From contig NZ_BMPQ01000010.1 in assembly GCF_014647675.1 (NCBI RefSeq), forward strand, positions 1-58,159: a stretch of DNA of 58,159 bases. Direction: 5' to 3'. Numbering within the stretch: the stretch's first letter is position 1; every line of letters starts with the position of its first letter. Below are positions 32,533 through 41,441 of this stretch, in pieces. The DNA comes from Streptomyces flaveus. Its GTDB lineage: Bacteria; Actinomycetota; Actinomycetes; Streptomycetales; Streptomycetaceae. The position numbers and the translations under genes are program-made. A model generated the notes under the pieces. That model saw only the letters and a list, made by a program, of their open reading frames with translations, did no database searches and was not told where the DNA came from.

Positions 32533-33393
32533 ATGGAGAGGCCAATCGCGACGCGGGACGGTCTGCGCCTGTGGACGGAGGCGTTCGGCAGCCGCGACGA
32601 TCCGGCGGTGCTGCTGGTGATGGGCGGCACGGCGCCGGGCATCGTGTGGCCGGACGAGCTGTGCCGGCTGATCGCCGCGGACGGGTACCTCGTGGTGCGG
32701 TACGACCACCGGGACACCGGCAGATCGGGCAAGTCCGACGGCGCGTACGACCTGTCGACGCTGGCCGCGGACGCCGCCGACGTGATCGCCGGGCTCGGTC
32801 TGGGCTCGGCGCATGTGGTGGGGCAGTCGGCCGGCGGCATGGTGGCCCAGCTGCTCGCGCTCGACCGGCCCGAACTCGTCCGGTCGCTGGTGCTGTTGTC
32901 CAGTTCCCCGGACGCGAACGGCGATGTGCGGCTGCCGCCGAGCACCGGGCTGCCCGGTCCGCGCCGGCCGATGCTGGAGCGGGCCGCCCGGCTGGCCGCG
33001 TCTCCGCCCGAAGGGCCCGAGGCGTGTCTGGCCGCGGCGGTCGACGGCTGGCAGGTGCTGGTGGGGGCCTCCGTGCCGTTCGACCGCGTCTACTGGGTCG
33101 ACCTGGTCCGGCGTGTGATGTCCCGCGGTGACGGGCCCGACACCGCCTGGCGCCACTCGGCGGCCCTGGACCGTACACCCCCGCTCACCGGCCGGATCGC
33201 CACTCTCGAGGTGCCGACCCTCGTCGTGCACGGCGAGCAGGACCCGGTCTTCCCCCTGGAGCACGGTGAGGAACTGCGCCGGGTGATCCCGCAGGCGCGT
33301 CTGTGGAGGATCGCCGGCATGGGTCACATCTTCCCGCCGCACTGGTCGTCGACCATCAGATCGCTGGTCGTCGACCATCTGCGCCGGACGTGA
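32533..33393 (+). CDS. Alpha/beta hydrolase
   Basis: A 286-aa serine hydrolase: oxyanion region VMGGTAPGIVW, YDHRDTGRSGKSDG, nucleophile Ser99 in GQSAGGMVA, catalytic Asp in HGEQDPVFPLEHG and His in GMGHIFPPHW. The pattern resembles polyketide methyl-esterases of the RdmC group and general esterases. An AAGGGG site is further upstream than usual. Lies between the AfsA operon and the SARP gene, so a tailoring or lactone-opening role is possible. Confidence 0.85.
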   Translation: MERPIATRDGLRLWTEAFGSRDDPAVLLVMGGTAPGIVWPDELCRLIAADGYLVVRYDHRDTGRSGKSDGAYDLSTLAADAADVIAGLGLGSAHVVGQSAGGMVAQLLALDRPELVRSLVLLSSSPDANGDVRLPPSTGLPGPRRPMLERAARLAASPPEGPEACLAAAVDGWQVLVGASVPFDRVYWVDLVRRVMSRGDGPDTAWRHSAALDRTPPLTGRIATLEVPTLVVHGEQDPVFPLEHGEELRRVIPQARLWRIAGMGHIFPPHWSSTIRSLVVDHLRRT

Positions 33394-33455
33394 CGGCCGG
33401 ACTTTGCTCCCGGGCACGGCTGTTCGGACACGAATCGCGTACGAAGGAGACTGTG

Positions 33456-33746
33456 ATGCGTCATGCGACCGGCAGGACCGTTTCCCGGCGAGCGCGGCCG
33501 AGGGCACTCGTGGGTGCGGCGTCGGGCCACTGCCCCAGTCCCGCGGCACCCGGCCCCGTAGCCCCGCCATACGTTCCCGAGCCCGGCGAAACTCTCGCGT
33601 CCCCGGCCGCCGACACCGAAGGTCCGGACGCAGCAAGCGATTTCCTCCGGGCACTGCGCAGCCGGCGCCCCTTTCGCCGCATCGAGGAAGCGTCCTTCTC
33701 GGATCCACTGACGGCGGCGATTTCCCGGTTCACCGGCACCGCGTGA
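33456..33746 (+). CDS. Small 96-aa hypothetical protein
   Basis: The ORF begins at an ATG 6 nt after a strong GAAGGAG. The first half is basic and Pro/Ala-rich (RHATGRTVSRRARPRALVG...), the second acidic then basic (DTEGPDAASDFLRALRSRRP FRRIEEASFSDP). It has one Cys and no membrane segment, and I recognise no domain. The good ribosome site and position between the hydrolase and the SARP gene argue that it is real; leader-peptide-like precursor features are not convincing. Confidence 0.5.
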   Translation: MRHATGRTVSRRARPRALVGAASGHCPSPAAPGPVAPPYVPEPGETLASPAADTEGPDAASDFLRALRSRRPFRRIEEASFSDPLTAAISRFTGTA

Positions 33747-34042
33747 GCGCGGCTGCCCGGGCAGGGAATTCAGAGATATTGAAATTGAAACGGTCGGGAG
33801 TCCGTTATGAGCCCGTCACCCTCGCGCAACCAGTGTCATGGCGGGAAATCCCTTGCCGTCAAACAGTCGGGGAGCCTCTCGGTGGTGTGACAAATTGAAC
33901 AAGGCCGAACCCCCGGCCCGCCTCCGACGTCCCCTATTGTGGCAACCGCACGGCTGAGGGGTCCCCTCGCGGCGTTCCGGCAATGGCGCGGTGTGTCGCA
34001 TGGGGAGGCTGTGCACAGCCTACGGGGGATGGCAAGAACTGT
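33747..34042 (+). other. Upstream region of the SARP gene
   Basis: About 300 bp, with a locally AT-richer patch (GATATTGAAATTGAAA near 33776). A 27-codon ORF at 33807-33890 has a GGGAG site at 6 nt and could be a leader peptide; I give it low weight. No clear -35/-10 pair is seen. Confidence 0.4.
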
Positions 34043-37000
34043 ATGGTGCGAACAGAATTCGTTCCGTCGCCTGGCGCCGCCGCGCCTGGCGACGGGAACA
34101 GCTTCGGGATATTGGGAACGCTTACCGCGCGTGTCGCCGGCAAAGAATTGGTAATTGATTCCGGAAAGCTCCGGGTGCTGCTGGCCGCGCTGCTGCTACG
34201 GGCCGGTTCGGTGGTCGACAACGACCGCCTCGCCGACTGGCTGTGGGACGAGCGAAAGCCGTCGAACCCGCGCGGGGCGCTGCACACCTACGTACGACGG
34301 CTGCGGATGCTGCTCGGCGACGTCGGCTTGGTGGAGACGGCGGTCGGCGGCTACCGGATCGATGTGGCCGACGCGGAGTTGGACCTGACGCGGTTCCGCC
34401 GCCTGGTCCAACTCGCGCAGCAGTCCGAGACGCCGGAGGAGCGGGCGCGGCTGCTGGCAGAGGCGTTGAGCGCCTGGCGGGGTGCGCCGCTCGCGGACAT
34501 CCCGTCGGACTCGTTGCGCCGTGACGAGTCCCCGGCGCTGGAGGACGAGCGGCTCGGAGCGCTGGAGGCGTACTTCGAGACCGAGCTCCATCTGGGCAGG
34601 CACGCGCAACTGGTGAAGGAACTGCGCACCGCCGCCATGGACAACCCCCTGCGGGAGAACTTCTGGAGCCTGCTGATGCTGGCCCTGTACCGCTCGGGGC
34701 GGCAGGCGGAGGCACTGGACGTCTACCAGCAGGCCCGCCGCGAACTGGTCGAGCAACTCGGTGTCGAGCCCGGCGAGCGGCTGCGCGCCCTGCACACCGG
34801 CATCCTCGAATCGGACCCCGCCCTCGCGGCCCCGAACGAGCCGCGCCCCGGCGCAGGCGAGGCCGTCACGGTACCCGCGCAACTCCCGCCCCTGGCCCTG
34901 GGGTTCGTGGGCAGGGACGACGTCGTCGACCGGATCGAGACGATGCTGCCGCCGGCGCCGGACCGTACCGGCGTCCCTGTCGTGGTCCTGTCCGGGCCGC
35001 CCGGCGTGGGCAAGACGGCGCTCGCCGTGTGGCTCGGCAGCCGGGTGCGGGGCGCGTTCCCGGACGGGCAGCTGTACGTGAACCTGCGCGGCTACGAACA
35101 GGGCGGGGCGCACGCGCCGCTCCCGCCGGACCAGGTGCTCTCGCAGTTCCTGCGCAGCCTCGGCGTGCCTGCGGACCGGATCCCGGTCGACCCGGTCGAA
35201 CAGGCCAACCTCTACCGGTCCAAGCTGACCGGGAAGAGCGTGCTGGTGGTGCTGGACAACGCGTCCAGCGTCGAGCAGGTGCTGCCGCTCATCCCCGGTG
35301 ACGCGGGATGTTCCGTACTGATCACCAGCAGGCGGCAGTTACGCTCCCTCGCCGTCACGCACGGCGCCCAGGTGATCCGGGTCGGCACGCTCAGCCCGCA
35401 GGAGTCGGCCGAGCTGGTCACCGCCATGATGAGGCAGGCCGCGGTGCCGATCGAGCCCGACGTGGTGCGCGAAGTGGCCGCCCTGTGCTCGTATCTGCCG
35501 CTCGCGCTCCGGATCGCCGCGGCCAACCTGATCAGCGCCCCGGGCGGGCAGACCGAGGACTACCTGGAGAGTCTGCGGCGCGGCAACCGCCTCGCCGCCC
35601 TCTCCGTCGACGGCGACACCACGTCCGCCGTCTCCACGGCCATCGCCCTGTCGTACGACGCCATGACCCCGGCCGACCGCGTGGTCTTCCGTCTCGCGGG
35701 GCTCTTCCCCGGCTCCGACTTCACCCCCGCCGCCGTCTCGGTGCTCGCCGACATCAGCGAGGCTCAGGCGCGGACCAGTCTGAGCCGTCTGGAGACGGCG
35801 AGCCTGTTGCAGCAACCCGCCCCCGGCCGCTACCAGTTCCATGACCTGCTGCGTGAGTACGCGCAGGGCCGCGCCGCCGACGAGCACCACGCGCAGGAGC
35901 GGGCCGGGGCGCTGGAACGGCTCGGCCAGTGGTATCTCGCGGGCGCGTGCGCCGCGGCCGACGTCCTGCACTCCGAGTTCGTGCGGCTCGCCCAACCGGC
36001 CCGGCCGAAGGCGACCTTCGACGCGCCGCAGTTCCCCAACGAGAGCCATGCGATGGCCTGGCTGCTGGCCGAGCGGCGCAATCTGATGGCCTGCGTGCGC
36101 CACTTCGGCACACACGGACCGCACCACCTGTCCTGGCACCTGGCTGACGCGCTGCGCGGCTTCTTCTGGACGGGCAAGTACCGTACCGAGTGGCGTGAGA
36201 CGACCCGCATCGGGCTGTCCGCGGCCGAGACCCTCGACGACGAGCGCGGCATCGCGGCCATGCACCGCAGCCTCGCCAACCTCCACAACACGCTGGGCGA
36301 CTACGAGCAGGCCATCGCGCACCAGGAGAAGAGCCTCGCGCTGCACGACCGGCTCGGCATGGCCGAGGAGGTCGCGGCCATGCTGAACAACATGAGCCTC
36401 GCCCACCTCAGCCTGGGCCGGGGTGCGCAGGCCGAGGAGGCCGCACGGCGGGCGCTCGACGTCGCCCACAGCATCCGCTCTCCCCGGCTGGAGGCCACCA
36501 CCCAGGGCCTGTTGGGGTTCATCCACTGGACGCAGGGCGACATGGCGCGGGCCACCGAGTTCCTTACCGCGTCACTGTCCACCGCGGGCGGTCTCGGTCT
36601 GCACCACATCAGCTCGTACAGCCTGCGCAACCTGGGCCTGGTGCGCCAGGCCACCGGGGAGCTGGCCGAGGCGCGGTCCTGCTTCACCCGGGCGCTGCAG
36701 GTGTCCGAGTCCATCGACTCCTCGTACGACAGAAGCATCTCGCTGTACGGGCTGGCCCTCGTCGACCTGGACATCGGCCGGCACGAGACGGCGCTCGACT
36801 CGGCGCAGCGGGCCCTGAGTTCCTTCCAGGAGTGCGGCGACCGCACCTACGAGGTGGAGACGCTGTGCCTGCTGTCGGCCATCAGCGTGGGCCTCGACTC
36901 GCCGGCGCAGTCGGCCCGTTACGCGGCCACGGCGCTTGACGGCGCCCGGCAGATCGGCTACGTCGACGGCGAAGCGTACGCGCTGGCCCGCCTGGCCGTC

Positions 37001-37369
37001 ACCGACGGACTGCTGGGCCGTGAGGACGCCACCGGGCACGCCGAGGCGGCCCGCTCCCTCGCCGAGGGCAGCGCGAACCACATCGCCCGCAGCAAGGTCC
37101 ACCTGGAGCTGGCCCCGCTCTACCTGAGTCTGGGCGACCCGCACCGTGCCAGGGAGTGCGCGCAGTTGGCGCTCGCCCTGTCGCAGCCGACCGCTCAGCG
37201 CCTGACCATCGCCAAGGCCAAGCACCTCCTGGGCGCCGTCGCCGCGCTCGACGGTGACCACTCGCGGGCCCGGGCGTACTGGACCCAGGCCCTGGAGGCG
37301 TTCACCGAGATCGGCGTCGCCGAGGCCGACGACGTACGCGCACGACTCGGCACGACATCCGCGACATGA
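34043..37369 (+). CDS. SARP-family regulator with NB-ARC and TPR domains (AfsR-like)
   Basis: A 1108-aa cluster regulator. Residues ~15-95 are the winged-helix DNA-binding domain (LGTLTARVAGKELVIDSGKL, NPRGALHTYVRRLR). Residues ~100-245 are the bacterial transcriptional activation domain (ENFWSLLMLALYRSGRQAEA). The NB-ARC ATPase has Walker A GPPGVGKTAL at ~319 and Walker B VLVVLDNAS at ~401. From ~700 to the end run TPR-like repeats (LGDYEQAIAHQEKSLALHDR). Family members activate antibiotic clusters by binding heptamer repeats near -35 boxes. I take the ATG at 34043; an in-frame ATG at 33983 adds 20 residues. Placed between the two AfsA-KAS sets, it may control both. Confidence 0.92.
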   Translation: MVRTEFVPSPGAAAPGDGNSFGILGTLTARVAGKELVIDSGKLRVLLAALLLRAGSVVDNDRLADWLWDERKPSNPRGALHTYVRRLRMLLGDVGLVETAVGGYRIDVADAELDLTRFRRLVQLAQQSETPEERARLLAEALSAWRGAPLADIPSDSLRRDESPALEDERLGALEAYFETELHLGRHAQLVKELRTAAMDNPLRENFWSLLMLALYRSGRQAEALDVYQQARRELVEQLGVEPGERLRALHTGILESDPALAAPNEPRPGAGEAVTVPAQLPPLALGFVGRDDVVDRIETMLPPAPDRTGVPVVVLSGPPGVGKTALAVWLGSRVRGAFPDGQLYVNLRGYEQGGAHAPLPPDQVLSQFLRSLGVPADRIPVDPVEQANLYRSKLTGKSVLVVLDNASSVEQVLPLIPGDAGCSVLITSRRQLRSLAVTHGAQVIRVGTLSPQESAELVTAMMRQAAVPIEPDVVREVAALCSYLPLALRIAAANLISAPGGQTEDYLESLRRGNRLAALSVDGDTTSAVSTAIALSYDAMTPADRVVFRLAGLFPGSDFTPAAVSVLADISEAQARTSLSRLETASLLQQPAPGRYQFHDLLREYAQGRAADEHHAQERAGALERLGQWYLAGACAAADVLHSEFVRLAQPARPKATFDAPQFPNESHAMAWLLAERRNLMACVRHFGTHGPHHLSWHLADALRGFFWTGKYRTEWRETTRIGLSAAETLDDERGIAAMHRSLANLHNTLGDYEQAIAHQEKSLALHDRLGMAEEVAAMLNNMSLAHLSLGRGAQAEEAARRALDVAHSIRSPRLEATTQGLLGFIHWTQGDMARATEFLTASLSTAGGLGLHHISSYSLRNLGLVRQATGELAEARSCFTRALQVSESIDSSYDRSISLYGLALVDLDIGRHETALDSAQRALSSFQECGDRTYEVETLCLLSAISVGLDSPAQSARYAATALDGARQIGYVDGEAYALARLAVTDGLLGREDATGHAEAARSLAEGSANHIARSKVHLELAPLYLSLGDPHRARECAQLALALSQPTAQRLTIAKAKHLLGAVAALDGDHSRARAYWTQALEAFTEIGVAEADDVRARLGTTSAT

Positions 37370-37392
37370 TCACAGCACGGGAGGACGACATC

Positions 37393-38694
37393 GTGAACAC
37401 CCTTGCCGCGGAGACGGATCGCGTATCCATGAGGCGGGACCGGCTGCGGCCGGTGCTGGCCGCCTCCATCGGCAATGCCATGGAGTGGTTCGACTGGGGC
37501 GCGTTCGTGACGTTCGCCGCGCTGCTCGGCCCGCAGTTCTACCCGGCGGGCGACGCCACCACGAACGTCCTGCAGACCCTGTCGGTGTTCGCCGTCGGCT
37601 TCCTGTTCCGGCCGCTCGGCGGGGCGCTGATCGGCGCGTACTGCGACCGCAACGGCCGCAGTGCCGCACTGCGGCTGTCCCTGCTGATGATGGCGGGCGG
37701 CAGCCTCCTGATCGCGCTCGCCCCGCCCTACCGGACGGTCGGCGTGCTGGCCCCGGTGCTGCTGGTGGTGGCCAGGGCGCTGCAGGGGCTGTCCGCAGGC
37801 GGCGAGGGCGCGGCGATGAGCACGTACGTGAACGAGATCGCGCCTCGCGGTCGTCGAGGCCTGTACTCCAGCGCCGTCTACATCAGCACCACCCTCGGCA
37901 CGCTCGTGGCCACGCTGCTCGCGCTGCTCCTGCACAACACGCTCAGCCCTGCCCAGCTGGGCAGCTGGGGGTGGCGGGTGCCCTTCGCGCTCGGCGCGCT
38001 GCTCGCCCTGTACGGCTGGTACCTGCGCGGCCGGATGCGTGAGACGCCCGTCTTCGACGCGGTGCGGGAGCGGCCGCGCAATCCGGCCCGGCAGGTGCTG
38101 CGCGCGCACCCGCGCACCGCCGCCCGCGTGGTCGGCTTCACGCTGGGCGCGACCGTCGTCTACTACACCTTCGCCTCGTATCTGCCGCTGTACGCCCAAC
38201 TCCGGTACGGCGTACCGGCGAACGCCGCGCTGTGGGCCGCCGTCGTCGCGCAGGTGGTGTTCATGGCCGCGCTGCCGCTGTTCGGCATGGCAGCCGACCG
38301 GTTCGGGCGCCGTCCGCTGCTGCTGGTGTTCGGCTGCGGGTTCGCCTGTCTGTCCCCGCTGCTGTTCGGGCTCCTGTCGGGTTCGGCGGTGCGGCTGGGC
38401 GTGGTGATGGTGGCGGCGCTGCTGCTGTTCGGCTGCTACGCGGCGGCCGCGCCGTCGGCAACGCTGGAGATGTTCCCGACGGCACTGCGGTCGAGCGGCG
38501 TCGGGCTGCCGTACGCGCTGACGGTGGCCCTGTTCGGCGGCACGGCGCCCTACCTGATCGAGTACCTCTCCGAGCACGGCCACGCCAACTGGTACCCGTG
38601 GTACGTGGTGGTGCTCTGTCTGATCAGCACGGTGTCGTTCCTCCGGTACCGGGAGACGAAGGACGTGGACCTGGCGGCCGTCGGAGAGGTTTAG
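37393..38694 (+). CDS. MFS transporter, metabolite:H+ symporter (MHS) type
   Basis: A 433-aa, 12-TM transporter. The opening LAASIGNAMEWFDWGAFVTF and the loop RPLGGALIGAYCDRNGRSAA are typical of ProP/KgtP-like MHS symporters, as is ARALQGLSAGGEGAAMSTYV. The GTG at 37393 has GGGAGG at 7 nt, better than the in-frame ATG at 37366 that overlaps the SARP stop. Substrates of relatives are organic acids, betaine or shikimate-like acids. It could import a precursor for the neighbouring pathway. Followed by a hairpin terminator. Confidence 0.87.
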   Translation: MNTLAAETDRVSMRRDRLRPVLAASIGNAMEWFDWGAFVTFAALLGPQFYPAGDATTNVLQTLSVFAVGFLFRPLGGALIGAYCDRNGRSAALRLSLLMMAGGSLLIALAPPYRTVGVLAPVLLVVARALQGLSAGGEGAAMSTYVNEIAPRGRRGLYSSAVYISTTLGTLVATLLALLLHNTLSPAQLGSWGWRVPFALGALLALYGWYLRGRMRETPVFDAVRERPRNPARQVLRAHPRTAARVVGFTLGATVVYYTFASYLPLYAQLRYGVPANAALWAAVVAQVVFMAALPLFGMAADRFGRRPLLLVFGCGFACLSPLLFGLLSGSAVRLGVVMVAALLLFGCYAAAAPSATLEMFPTALRSSGVGLPYALTVALFGGTAPYLIEYLSEHGHANWYPWYVVVLCLISTVSFLRYRETKDVDLAAVGEV

Positions 38695-38698
38695 CCAC

Positions 38699-38727
38699 GC
38701 CGCCCGCACTGCGGGGCATCGGGCGGC
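38699..38727 (+). terminator. Hairpin after the MHS transporter gene
   Basis: GCCGCCCG (38699-38706) pairs perfectly with CGGGCGGC (38720-38727) over a 13-nt loop, 4 bp after the stop codon. It has no U-run. Likely factor-independent terminator of the SARP-transporter unit. Confidence 0.55.
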
Positions 38728-38893
38728 CTCCTCCAGCGCGCCGTACGTCCGCGATGGCACCGCCAGAGACCTGTCGACGGGTTCCCGGCTGGAGCATCGT
38801 CACGCGGGTCGGTCAGGGCGGGGTCGGTGCGGTGTGGTGGTGGGCCACCGGGATACTGGGCGACTTCTGGATCCCTGGGCTGCCGCCGCGTCT

Positions 38894-38910
38894 TGGGGAC
38901 GCTGTCCCCA
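38894..38910 (-). terminator. Hairpin after the lipase gene
   Basis: TGGGGAC, loop GCT, GTCCCCA: a tight perfect stem 10 bp past the end of the minus-strand alpha/beta hydrolase gene and facing the convergent transporter gene. Confidence 0.55.
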
Positions 38911-38919
38911 GCGCCGGGG

Positions 38920-39774
38920 TCAGCGGGCGAGGACGCGGTTCAGCCAGGCCAGGAGGTCGCTGATGATCTCCTGTTTGTTGGTCTCGTGGAACAGTTCGTG
39001 GCGGGCTTCGGGATAACTGAGATGGGTCACGTCGATGAGGCCGGCCTCGCCGTAGCGTTCGACCAGCAGGTTGCTGAGTGAGAGCTCGGCGTTCAGCGGG
39101 TCGTGATCGCCGACCAGGATGCAGATGGGTAGATCCGCCGGGATGCCCCTCGGCTGGGCAAGTGACGCCGAGGCGATGGTGATGTCGGCCATGCCCTGGG
39201 CGTCGAGGCTGAAGCCGCACATGGGGTCGGCGAGGTAGGTGTCGACGGCCGGTTCGTCCCGGCTGAGCCAGTCGAACGGCGTGCGGATCGGCTGGAACGC
39301 CTGGTTGAGCGCGAGCAACGGGTCTTCTCCCTCCGCGGCCTCCTGCGCCTGTGCCGCGAGCATGACGTCTACCGCGGTAGTACCGGCGAGGGCGAGTGCG
39401 TCGATCAGGTGGGCGTGGTCCAGGACGTACTGCTGCGAGGCGAAGGAACCGAGGCTGTGTCCGAGCAGCACCAGGGGCAGGCCGGGGTGCTGCTCGCGGA
39501 TGGTCTCCGAGAGGGTGACCATGTCACTGACGAGTCGGTTCCAGCCGTCGTCCCCGAGATGACCGGGCTCGGCGTGCCTGCTCAGCCCGTGTCCGCGGTG
39601 ATCGTTGGCATAGACGGCGTAGCCCTGAGTGGTCAGTACTGCCGCGAGTGGGGCGTAACGGCCGGCGTGCTCTCCCATGCCGTGGGCGATCTGGACGACG
39701 GCTCGCGGTGGGGTGTCCGGCTTCCATTCGTGCACGTGGATCTGGACGCCGTCTTTGCTGTCGAAGGTGAACAT
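38920..39774 (-). CDS. Monoacylglycerol-lipase-like alpha/beta hydrolase
   Basis: A 284-aa serine hydrolase of the Hydrolase_4 (monoglyceride lipase) group: VVQIAHGMGEHAGRYAPLAA, YANDHRGHGLS, nucleophile Ser107 in LLGHSLGSFA, catalytic Asp in LVGDHDPLNAELS and His in ARHELFHETNKQEI. AAGGAG lies 4 nt before the ATG. No signal peptide. It probably cleaves monoacylglycerols, lysolipids or similar esters. It stands alone between two hairpins and the ABC importer genes. Confidence 0.9.
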   Translation of the reverse strand: MFTFDSKDGVQIHVHEWKPDTPPRAVVQIAHGMGEHAGRYAPLAAVLTTQGYAVYANDHRGHGLSRHAEPGHLGDDGWNRLVSDMVTLSETIREQHPGLPLVLLGHSLGSFASQQYVLDHAHLIDALALAGTTAVDVMLAAQAQEAAEGEDPLLALNQAFQPIRTPFDWLSRDEPAVDTYLADPMCGFSLDAQGMADITIASASLAQPRGIPADLPICILVGDHDPLNAELSLSNLLVERYGEAGLIDVTHLSYPEARHELFHETNKQEIISDLLAWLNRVLAR

Positions 39775-39915
39775 CGGACTCCTTGTCCTGGGTACGCGGG
39801 CAGCCCTGAGTGTCCGGCCAGTTGTAGGGGGTGGGCCGGCCCGAGTGGTTCAGGCTCACGGTGGTTGTGGTGTACGGCGGTTGTGGCCGGTTGACCGCGT
39901 GGCCGTCCGGCCGGG

Positions 39916-40629
39916 TCAGGCGTGCTGCTCGCCGAGGTAGCCGGCGAGGATCCGGGACTGGTCGGCCCTCAGTTCCTGGGCCGTGGCGTGCGCGGTGATC
40001 TCGCCGTGGGAGAGGACGTAGCCGCGGTCGGCCATGTCGAGGGCGAGGCCGACGTGCTGTTCGACGAGCAGCACCCCGCAGCCGGTGTCGTCGGCATAGC
40101 GCCTGACTATGGGCAGCAACTCCTCGACGATGATGGGTGCCAGGCCGAGGCTGAGCTCGTCGAGAAGGAGCAGCTTGGGGCCGCGGGCCAGGGCTCGTCC
40201 CATGGCGAGCATCTGCTGCTCGCCGCCGGAGAGCAGTCCTGCCTTGCGGTCCTGGAGGCGGGACAGAGCGGGGAAGTAACGTAGGGCGGCCGCCTGGTCG
40301 AGGCGCTCACCCCGGTGACCGAGGCGCAGGTGTTCCGCCACCGTGAGGCCGGAGAAGATGCCTCGTCCTTCCGGAACATGGGCGATGCCGAGGCGGGCGC
40401 GGGCCGCTGCCGGGATCCTGCCGAGGTCCGTTCCGTTGAAAGTGATCGTGCCGGCAAAGGGGCGCAGCAGCGCGGAGACGGCCTTGAGCGTGGTGGTCTT
40501 CCCCGCTCCGTTGGCCCCGAGGAGGGCTACGACCTCTCCCGCGCCCACTTCGAGGTCGATCCCGCGGACGACAGGGGCTCCGTCGTATCCGGCAGTGAGG
40601 CCGGCCACCTCCAGGACTGGGGTACTCAT
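39916..40629 (-). CDS. ABC importer ATPase, LivF type (second system)
   Basis: A 237-aa ATPase with Walker A GANGAGKTTT, signature LLSGGEQQMLAMGRAL, Walker B LLLLDELSLGLAP and H-loop LVEQHVGLALDM; normal LivF length. It ends a four-gene minus-strand operon, its ATG overlapping the LivG stop. Works with the LivG ATPase and fused LivHM permease to import a branched-chain-amino-acid-like substrate captured by the lipoprotein at 43577. Confidence 0.92.
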   Translation of the reverse strand: MSTPVLEVAGLTAGYDGAPVVRGIDLEVGAGEVVALLGANGAGKTTTLKAVSALLRPFAGTITFNGTDLGRIPAAARARLGIAHVPEGRGIFSGLTVAEHLRLGHRGERLDQAAALRYFPALSRLQDRKAGLLSGGEQQMLAMGRALARGPKLLLLDELSLGLAPIIVEELLPIVRRYADDTGCGVLLVEQHVGLALDMADRGYVLSHGEITAHATAQELRADQSRILAGYLGEQHA

Positions 40630-41441
40630 GGTGTCTCCGGTGTGCTGGTGAGGGCCTTGGCGGAGCCACCGGTCGAAGTGTCGGACGCGGTGGCAGGCTG
40701 GACGGTGGATGCCCCGAGGTAGGCGGTGACGACGGCGGGGTCGGTCCGGACCTGAGCCGGTGTCCCGGAGGCGATCACCTTGCCGAACTCCAGGACGACG
40801 ACGTGGTCGCAGATGCCCATCACGAGGCTCATGTCGTGGTCGATGAGGAGCAGCGCCGTGCCGGCGTCGGCGACCGTGCGCAGTCTGCGTCCGAGTTCGG
40901 CGCTCTCGGATGTGTCCAGACCGGCCGCGGGTTCGTCGAGACAGATGATGCGGGGCCGGGCTGCCAAGGCCCGCGCCACACCGACGAGTTTGCGTCTGCC
41001 CTGGGACAGTTCGTGTGCCGATGCGTCGGCCAGGTCCTCGAGTCCCAGGGCCGCAAGGGCCTTGGGGACAGCGGGGTTCGGGGACGGGCGGCGGCCGAAG
41101 GTCTCGCCGAGCGCGGTCCACCACGTCGAAGGGTCCGCCGTGACCTGGAGGTTCTCCGCGACCGTGAGGTCTTCGAAGAGTTCGCTGCTCTGGAAGGTGC
41201 GGGCGAGTCCTCGGCGGGCTCGTACATGGGGCGGCCGTCCGGTCAGGTCCTTGCCATCCAGTTCCACCCTTCCCCGGGCGGCGACGAGGCCGGTGACCGC
41301 GTCCACGAAGGTGGTCTTGCCGGCACCGTTGGGGCCGATGAGCCCCACGAGCTGGCCCTCGCCGACCTCCAGGGAGACATCGCTGAGTGCGTGGACGCCG
41401 CCGTAGCTGACGCCCAACTGCTGGACAGAGAGCACGTTCAC
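40626..41441 (-). CDS. ABC importer ATPase, LivG type (second system)
   Basis: A 271-aa ATPase: Walker A GPNGAGKTTF, signature LSQGRRKLVGVARAL, Walker B IICLDEPAAGLD, H-loop LIDHDMSLVMGI and the LivG ending TDPAVVTAYLGAS followed by a ~25-residue Thr/Ser/Ala tail. The start codon overlaps the permease stop. Partner of the LivF ATPase. Confidence 0.92.
   Translation of the reverse strand: MNVLSVQQLGVSYGGVHALSDVSLEVGEGQLVGLIGPNGAGKTTFVDAVTGLVAARGRVELDGKDLTGRPPHVRARRGLARTFQSSELFEDLTVAENLQVTADPSTWWTALGETFGRRPSPNPAVPKALAALGLEDLADASAHELSQGRRKLVGVARALAARPRIICLDEPAAGLDTSESAELGRRLRTVADAGTALLLIDHDMSLVMGICDHVVVLEFGKVIASGTPAQVRTDPAVVTAYLGASTVQPATASDTSTGGSAKALTSTPETP

Noticed and set aside
33456..33746. 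RiPP precursor peptide
   Set aside because: No modifying enzyme nearby and no leader/core pattern.
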